The notes under the pieces were generated by a model that did no database searches, had not been told where the DNA came from, and worked only from the letters and a program-made list of their open reading frames with translations. From positions 20,174,917 to 20,238,916 of the forward strand of contig NC_092571.1 in assembly GCF_037975245.1 (NCBI RefSeq): a stretch of 64,000 bases of DNA, in the 5' to 3' direction. This stretch comes from Apostichopus japonicus (lineage: Eukaryota; Echinodermata; Holothuroidea; Aspidochirotida; Stichopodidae). A program made the translations under genes and the position numbers. How positions within the stretch are numbered: position 1 is the first letter of the stretch; the number at the start of each line of letters is the position of its first letter. Shown in pieces: positions 57,966 to 64,000 of this stretch.

Positions 57966-58350
57966 CAGTGGTGGAGCGTCCATACAGTCAGGGGGGGGGG
58001 GCGGATGCCCCCCTGACAGACTCAAATGGACTGCTGGCGCCCATTTCACCTCTTTACCACTTTTTACTTATTCGCGATTATTGCCTTTTTTATTGCGCTC
58101 TCATCTACCTATTGACATTTGTCACATTTTGTTGGTGTACTTTGGCGATTACACCTATTTATTCTTCGTTTATCTGCAAATTAGCCAGGCCCGGAAAGGG
58201 TCATTTCCAGCGATCTAGGGAGTATCTTTATTCAAAAAATTTCTGTACGCTACGCGCCAACCTGTGGTGGCGCTCCGCTTAGATAGTGTCGAAAGCGCCC
58301 CTACAGACCATTCTCGCCCCTCCTGACCAATACCCCTAGATCCGCCACTG
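57966..58350. mobile_element. hAT-type MITE, inverted relative to 7447
   Basis: Left CAGTGGTGGAGCGTCCATAC, right end reverse-complemented CAGTGGCGGATCTAGGGG. Flanks TGTACTAG (57958-57965) and TGAACTAG (58351-58358) agree at seven of eight bases, a slightly decayed target duplication. The interior matches the 7447 element in reverse. Confidence 0.87.
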
Positions 58351-61076
58351 TGAACTAGTATACTCGTACTCATAGTGTTGTAGTCAACATGGAACCGTGC
58401 GTGCATGTACTGTGCATATGGGTATGAAAATGAAATTGAGTACATTTTTCATATACTCGTTCGCCTCCTCAGTTAGGCTTGGGTTTGTACTCAATATATG
58501 GAAATCATGTAAAGTTGATCTCGTATTAGTGAGCTTGTACTAGTCTCTACAAGTCTAAACTATACTATTGTACATTCTTTCCTTACAGTTTATATACCAT
58601 AAGAAGCCAAGGAATGTACTCCGGACATTGTACTCTATAGTCTAAATTGTTCTCTTGTACAATCTTTTCGTATAGTGTATATACCTAGGCGCCACGGAAT
58701 GTACGTGATTGGCTGGTCAGACTTATTCTCTTGAATAGTTCGGTTTCCATGGCATGTCGAACATCTGCGCACAAAAAACAAAGTACATAATTGGCCTGTT
58801 CACCCGGTGTTCGGGCCACCGAACAGACAGTTCCAAGGTCAACAACAATGGAAATCCCTAGCGCAATCGTGTATATTTTAACTAATATTTTGCAATCCAT
58901 TTAATCTTTTAGTAGTCGTTGCTTTGCAGTCATGTCAAGTTAAGCTACAGAAAGAAAGAACATAGAGTTGATCTCTAATTTTACGTTAATTTTACGATAT
59001 TGCAAACCTATTAGGAGAGACTTCAAGTTCTTATCAACGTTATCTTTGCGTGAATTATTGCCTCCATCCCCCGCCCCTTCCGCCACCCCCCCCACCCCAA
59101 ATTCTCCAGTGGTCCTGAAATACAATATAATATACAACATTTTCCAAGCATTTGCCGAGATTTTGTTGCCTTTCTGACCATGGTCGGGAGATTTCATTCA
59201 CCAAAGTTCGCGCCACAGAACAATACCCATGCTGAACAATTTGGAGGGAAAAATCACATCCGGGCTCTTGTCTAACTTTATTCTCTTGTACATGTATTTA
59301 TGTATAGAGGGATATATTTCTTTACGATCTGTCGAACAAATTTTCCTTTTCAACGCTTTCAATTTGTTCTGAACTATTTATTTTTCAAGGATGAATAAAC
59401 GGCGGTGTGTACAATTAACGTGAGCAGACGACAACATAAAGAGCACGACAAATGAAACGACTGAACATAAACGTCTGCTAGATGAAACTAGACGATGTGT
59501 GGACATAGAAATGCATGTAACCAACTGACTATAAACTTATTAAAATCATCAGATTTGATTGTCACAAATATAGGTCTTTCTTCGATCGCATAAAGAGGAA
59601 TATTAACGATGTTTTTTATGCTAAATATGCTAATTAGAAGGAAATGGTGAGGTCATATCCTAAATCTATATATGAATCTGTTTTTGTCGGTATGTTTGAA
59701 CACACTTTCTGTTGTGATTCTTGTTTTCGTTTTGTGTCTCGGAGTCCCAGTTCTTTCCTTGCAAGTCTTCATTATTCCTTGAATATAGCATGACAAGGAG
59801 AATAAATTATCCCTTATTCCACCCCCCCCCCCTCAAGTCGCATGGGAGGGGAGAGGGCTGTAAACCCACTGAAGCTCGCTTCCAACATGCAGATGTGGGT
59901 TACATTCCCGTAAGGCATATAAGCCTATATCTACATCAGTGTATAAAATCATCGCCTTAATTATGTACCTATTTAACAGCCAAAGAAAGCTTTGCTGTCT
60001 GCATGATCGTCACTTGGTGGTATTTTTACCCAACCTACTTGGTGTAACTCGAGGTAGTTAATTGAAGCTTAATCAACCCTTTTAAAATTGGCTCCGTATG
60101 AAGATTAATGAATTATTTATTCTATTCTATTCGATTCGATTCGATCTGGGAGGGGGGCGACTCCCGGACACTTCTCATATTACTATAAAACATGGAAAAT
60201 ATATATATATACACTTTGTCTTAACAAGCCTAAATGAAATGAAAGTCTTTTTATTTACAAGATGACCAGATAATGTCTTATTTAAAAGAATGGTCCATAT
60301 GCTCATGCGCAAAACTGAGAATATTCCGTTTGGTAACAACATGGCTGAAAATCGGTGTTTTTTTTTGTTAGTATGTTCGTTTTTTGCACAACCTTACTTG
60401 TTATCAACTGTAAAAGGAATACATATGTATCAAGTCCTCGTGAATGTTGTTGTATTGGTTGCAAATTGACATCACATGTTGCTGAAGATAGCGTCTTGCA
60501 ATGGGGTTAGGACAGGTATAGCTTTGCCATCGAAAATGGGTATGAGAAGGGCAACTGTGTCTCGAAGGGAGGGCAGGGGGGGGGGGGGCAAGTGCTGGAA
60601 AACAAATTCAGGAAAAAGCTATTTATAGTTATTTTCAGACGAGGCAAATCAGGAGAAATGCTACTTTAGTAATTCCACAGTCTTCGAAACGATCATGACC
60701 TTTGTGCAATGAGTTGTATATATTTAAATATGTACAGATCTAAAAACGATGTGGTCAATGCTATTTCATAGTTTTTAAGTTTCATTTCATCAAGGTATAG
60801 GCCTACTTTTTAAGATCTCTATAGATCTTGCAAGGACCATCTGTCGAATTCTATGAAATTGCGTTAGAAATATGATTTAATCTACAAGTGTGTCTACAAA
60901 AGCATTGTCTATAGTAACTTGGATGCAAACAGCTTTCAAAATGCATTGATTTCTTGGCGGAACTCGAAAACCATTGATTTTAACACTAAAATGTGGGAAT
61001 GCTACTATATGCAACCACCACGAAATATGTGTGATTGACTTTGAGGCGTGACATTTTGTCACGATGTACGCCATTA
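58351..61076. other. Intergenic, no gene seen
   Basis: A local duplication around TTGTAC-ATTCTTTCCTTAC / TTGTACAATCTTTTCGTA, each followed by GGAATGTAC, near 58550-58705. C run at 59821-59834, G run at 60575-60590. Nothing else recognised. Confidence 0.6.
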
Positions 61077-61590
61077 TGGCAAGCCGTTTTAGCTTTTATT
61101 CTTGTTTGACGATATCAGCAATTATTTGATGATATCAGTAAATCAATTGATGATATCAGCAATAGAATTAGTGATATGTACATTTCAACAAATGATTTGT
61201 TGTCATCAGCAAATCAATTGCTGATATCACCAATTATTTGCTGATATCAACAAATCATTTGATGATATCATCAATTCAATTGCTGATATCATCAACTGAT
61301 TTGATGATTCATAAAATAATTGGTGATATCAACCAATTATTTGATGATATCATTAAATAATTAGTGAAATCAGCAATTGAATTGGTGATATCAACAAATG
61401 AATTGCAGATATCGGCAATTGAATTGCTGATATCGTCAAATACTTAGTGATATCATCAAATATTTGTTGATATCACCAATTATTTGCTGATATCATCAAA
61501 TAATTCCTGATATCAGCAATTGAATTGGTGATATCATCAATTATTTGATGATATCATCAAATACAGAATTAAAACTAAAACGGCTTGTCA
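61077..61590. mobile_element. TIR-bounded element filled with GATATC palindromic repeats
   Basis: Outer ends TGGCAAGCCGTTTTAGCTTT and, reverse-complemented, TGACAAGCCGTTTTAGTTTT form inverted repeats of roughly 25 bases. Between them lie about 22 degenerate 20-21-base units centred on GATATCA with AATT/ATTTGAT spacers. Because GATATC and AATT are self-complementary, the whole interior can fold in many registers. A target duplication could not be fixed. Confidence 0.85.
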
Positions 61591-62878
61591 TGCGCCACCA
61601 ATTAATGAGTGCTTACAACCCCTTAGTAATTGCCATTGGGGTTAAAGTTCAAAAATAAGGTCTTCGCGTGGCCTGAATTATGAATGTCAATCAAATATTT
61701 CATAAAGTTATCAAATATTGTTTGCTTGCGATCACGTACAGATTCCTATTGGAATAACATGTCAATAATCGTCTCTTCGGACGTTGGACCAAACCAAAAT
61801 TATCTTCATCTTAATCATTACATACCGATATCAATTTTTGTTTAAACACTAACTATAAATAAACATGTTTACGAAATATTCATCGTTATTTATCTACGCT
61901 ATCTATTCAAACGGTGCCGTCTCGGTATCTCTGTGTAAAACGAGGTAGCATAGATACAACGTAACACATTTGCTACATGCATGCCGTTACCGTGTAACTT
62001 TGTAGCATACTTGATTAAGAAACTAAGGTAACCGTCTATTTTGTCGTGCTCGGATTTACCATTAGGTCAGATGGACCCGGGCCCATGGCCCAGACCTACG
62101 AAAAATTCAGAAGGCTACACAAAAGCATTACCGATGTTGCATCTTGAAATTTGAGAGTTCAAAAACTTATGTCCCCTGGAAAAAAAGTACACCAGGGCCT
62201 ACAAATCTCAGAGTCTGTTGATCAGTGCACTGGGCCTTTGGCGTGGGTTCCAGCGGCCCACCTACGGTCATGCACTTGATGGGAATCGAGACTCATGGAA
62301 ACCCCTGTGGAAAACCCATACACTTTGGTGAACTATTCAGGAAAGAGATTAAAAATGGCGCACAACTGTACCGGATTTTACATAACATATTATACACAGA
62401 CTGGATATTAAAGACATTAATAAGTAAACATTTTGCGCAATTTATCAAAGATTTTAGACGTCGCAGCGTCAATATTCTTAATGAATGCAAGGGTTAAGAA
62501 GAGTACCTCTTAGAAATAAAAGGACTTGTATAATCAGTCATATTGCGAAATAGAATTAATAACGGACGCTGCAGGGACTTTCCCTCGCACACATTTTATC
62601 ACAGACAATCTAATGGTTCGCTGAACCGCTATTTATGGCACTGCAGCCCGTGTTTGATCTCCTGGCAGATATAAATAGATCATTCTGACAGGGTTTCATG
62701 TCTGTTATATTAAATCGTTCTATCGTGTTTTTTCCCGGAATTAATTCTGAATCAACATATGTAAGTATATATAAGTGTATATGCTCGAAATTTTGTCCAC
62801 GTTTTACGTATACCAGTCCATTGAATGATATCAGCGAACAATCACCATGTATAACACTAGACAAAACAGGATCTTAAT

Positions 62879-62879
<1 letters not shown>
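61591..62879. other. Intergenic, no supported gene
   Basis: An open frame at 62225-62497 has no recognisable domain and overlaps a 65-codon frame on the other strand. Nothing else seen. Confidence 0.55.
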
Positions 62880-62961
<82 letters not shown>

Positions 62962-63285
62962 TATAAATGAAAACCGCAATGAGTTGGAAAATCAAGAACA
63001 GTGAAAAAACTTCCAGCCTCCACCGGGATTCGAACCCGGGCCTTCCGCTCTGTACGAGGACACCCTAACCACTAGGCTATGGACACTGATTGTATGTCCA
63101 GAGGTTCGAAACCGGTAAGGAAGATCGTAATTCCACTGTAGGCGTTTGTCACCTGTATCGAACAATACTAGTTCTGTTTTTGGTGACATATTTTGCCTTA
63201 CTCTAGAGATCAAACATGATGCTAACCAACTCGAAATCATTTGTGACTCCCAAAGCCGGATCTCGAAAGAGATACCCTGAACAGA
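62880..63285 (-). mobile_element. tRNA-like SINE (family A), copy 6, with (TA)n tail
   Basis: Near full-length minus-strand copy from about 63285 to 62966, then an AT-rich junction and (TA)n at 62880-62957. A box ATAGCCTAGTGGTTAGGGTG and B box GGTTCGAATCCC are intact. Its 5' portion (GATCTCTAGAGTAAGGCAAA) matches the other copies closely. Confidence 0.87.
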
Positions 63286-64000
63286 ACAGAAAGCAAAAAC
63301 ATGTTCGAGAAAGATGAATAAAGAAGTTGACATATTTGCTTCGCGTGACTATAGCGGTTGATAACTCAGGAAAGTTATTTTCCGAAACATTATACACTTT
63401 TCAAAATACATATAACAGTTTGATTGCATGAACTCTGTTTTATTTTTGAATCAAGTGAATATACTAATCTACAAATTATTTTCAACGTTTGAGGTAAAAA
63501 CAAAAAGGACACAATAGGAAGTCTATTTGCAAGGAACAACATTTAGAGGAATTGCTTGCTTTAATGACCTTTCTTTTTTCTTCTATCAAGAGATTAGGCT
63601 AATGAACAAATTATTTTCAGCTGTCGCGGCAAGAAGAAAGACTGTAAAAATATATGTTTGTAAGAAAGAATATTTCCTTGAAAACAATATGAATTGCTTG
63701 CTTCGTTTTATTTTATTTTATATTTGTATCAAATAACTAAGCTTAGTTACAAATTATTTTTAATTTTTGCGGCAAGGACGGAGATCGTATAGAAACTCTT
63801 TGTAAGGAATAATAATTAATTAAAACAAAGAGATAAATTATTGCTTCCATTCTGTTTTTCATTTTTTTGAAAATTAAAACAAAGAAACAACTTAGGAAAC
63901 TTCAACATTCTTTCTGCAGTCTGTCGCAACAGACTTATCTTCAAGCATCATCTTAGATACATATATTGTAGACCATTAAACAATACTGCTGTCAGTGCAG
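63286..64000. other. AT-rich end of window, no gene seen
   Basis: Contains a diverged local duplication: GTCGCGGCAAGAAGAAAGAC with TATTTC context near 63620 resembles TTTGCGGCAAGGACGGAGAT near 63765. No coding signal. Confidence 0.55.

Noticed and set aside
62225-62497. 90-codon plus-strand frame
   Set aside because: No domain recognised; overlaps a comparable minus-strand frame.
62992-63333. 113-codon minus-strand frame sharing MSPKTEL-FDTGDKRLQWNYD with frames at 36513-36794 and near 54900
   Set aside because: The shared peptide is the translation of SINE family A running through its tRNA-like segment (VRVS-YRA-GPGSNPGG). The similarity is explained by repeat copies, and other copies are broken.

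Overview
The window is nuclear DNA from an animal, most likely a marine invertebrate. It is AT-rich and packed with (TA)n microsatellites, poly-C and poly-G runs, minisatellites, tRNA-like SINEs, short hAT-type and TTAA-flanked elements and LINE fragments. Nothing in it is bacterial, plasmid or phage DNA. Placement beyond 'invertebrate metazoan' (an echinoderm or relative is plausible) is a guess from repeat style only.

One gene can be reconstructed completely. It lies on the minus strand, with its start codon at 32735 and its stop at 3771. Twelve coding exons with GT/AG junctions join into one 1,179-nt reading frame (392 codons plus stop) encoding a heterotrimeric G-protein alpha subunit. 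All GTPase motifs are intact: P-loop, switch I Arg and Thr, switch II DVGGQ, NKQD and TCA. The GTPase core and the start of the last helix (IIQRMHL) resemble the Gs class. The protein is divergent, though: the N-terminus has no MGC lipidation site, switch I reads KTTG as in Gi/Gq, the spliced Gs-type insert is missing, and the receptor-facing C-terminal tail is like no standard class I know. This is the most interesting biology in the window.

Layout: 1-3770 is 3' flank with an hAT-type MITE and simple repeats. The gene fills 3771-32735, and its introns carry most of the recognisable repeats. Intron 10 is largely two tandem arrays (69-bp and 36-bp units). Intron 9 holds two related hAT MITEs. 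Introns 7 and 2 each hold a copy of a TTAA-flanked MITE. Intron 3 holds an L1/Tx1-like LINE end. Intron 4 holds a Penelope-like relic with a hammerhead-ribozyme-like motif. Intron 1 (10.4 kb) holds a SINE, an hAT element with perfect 8-bp target duplications, a second ribozyme-like relic, the third TTAA MITE, and a minisatellite ending about 30 bp from the exon 1 splice donor.

From 32736 to 64000 I found no coding exon I can support. That half holds five more copies of the main tRNA-like SINE, a third ribozyme-like relic, a nested palindrome, a 15-bp minisatellite, tandem duplications, a second LINE end, an hAT MITE and a terminal-inverted-repeat element filled with GATATC-bearing repeats. 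Most other open frames are translations of simple repeats or SINEs.
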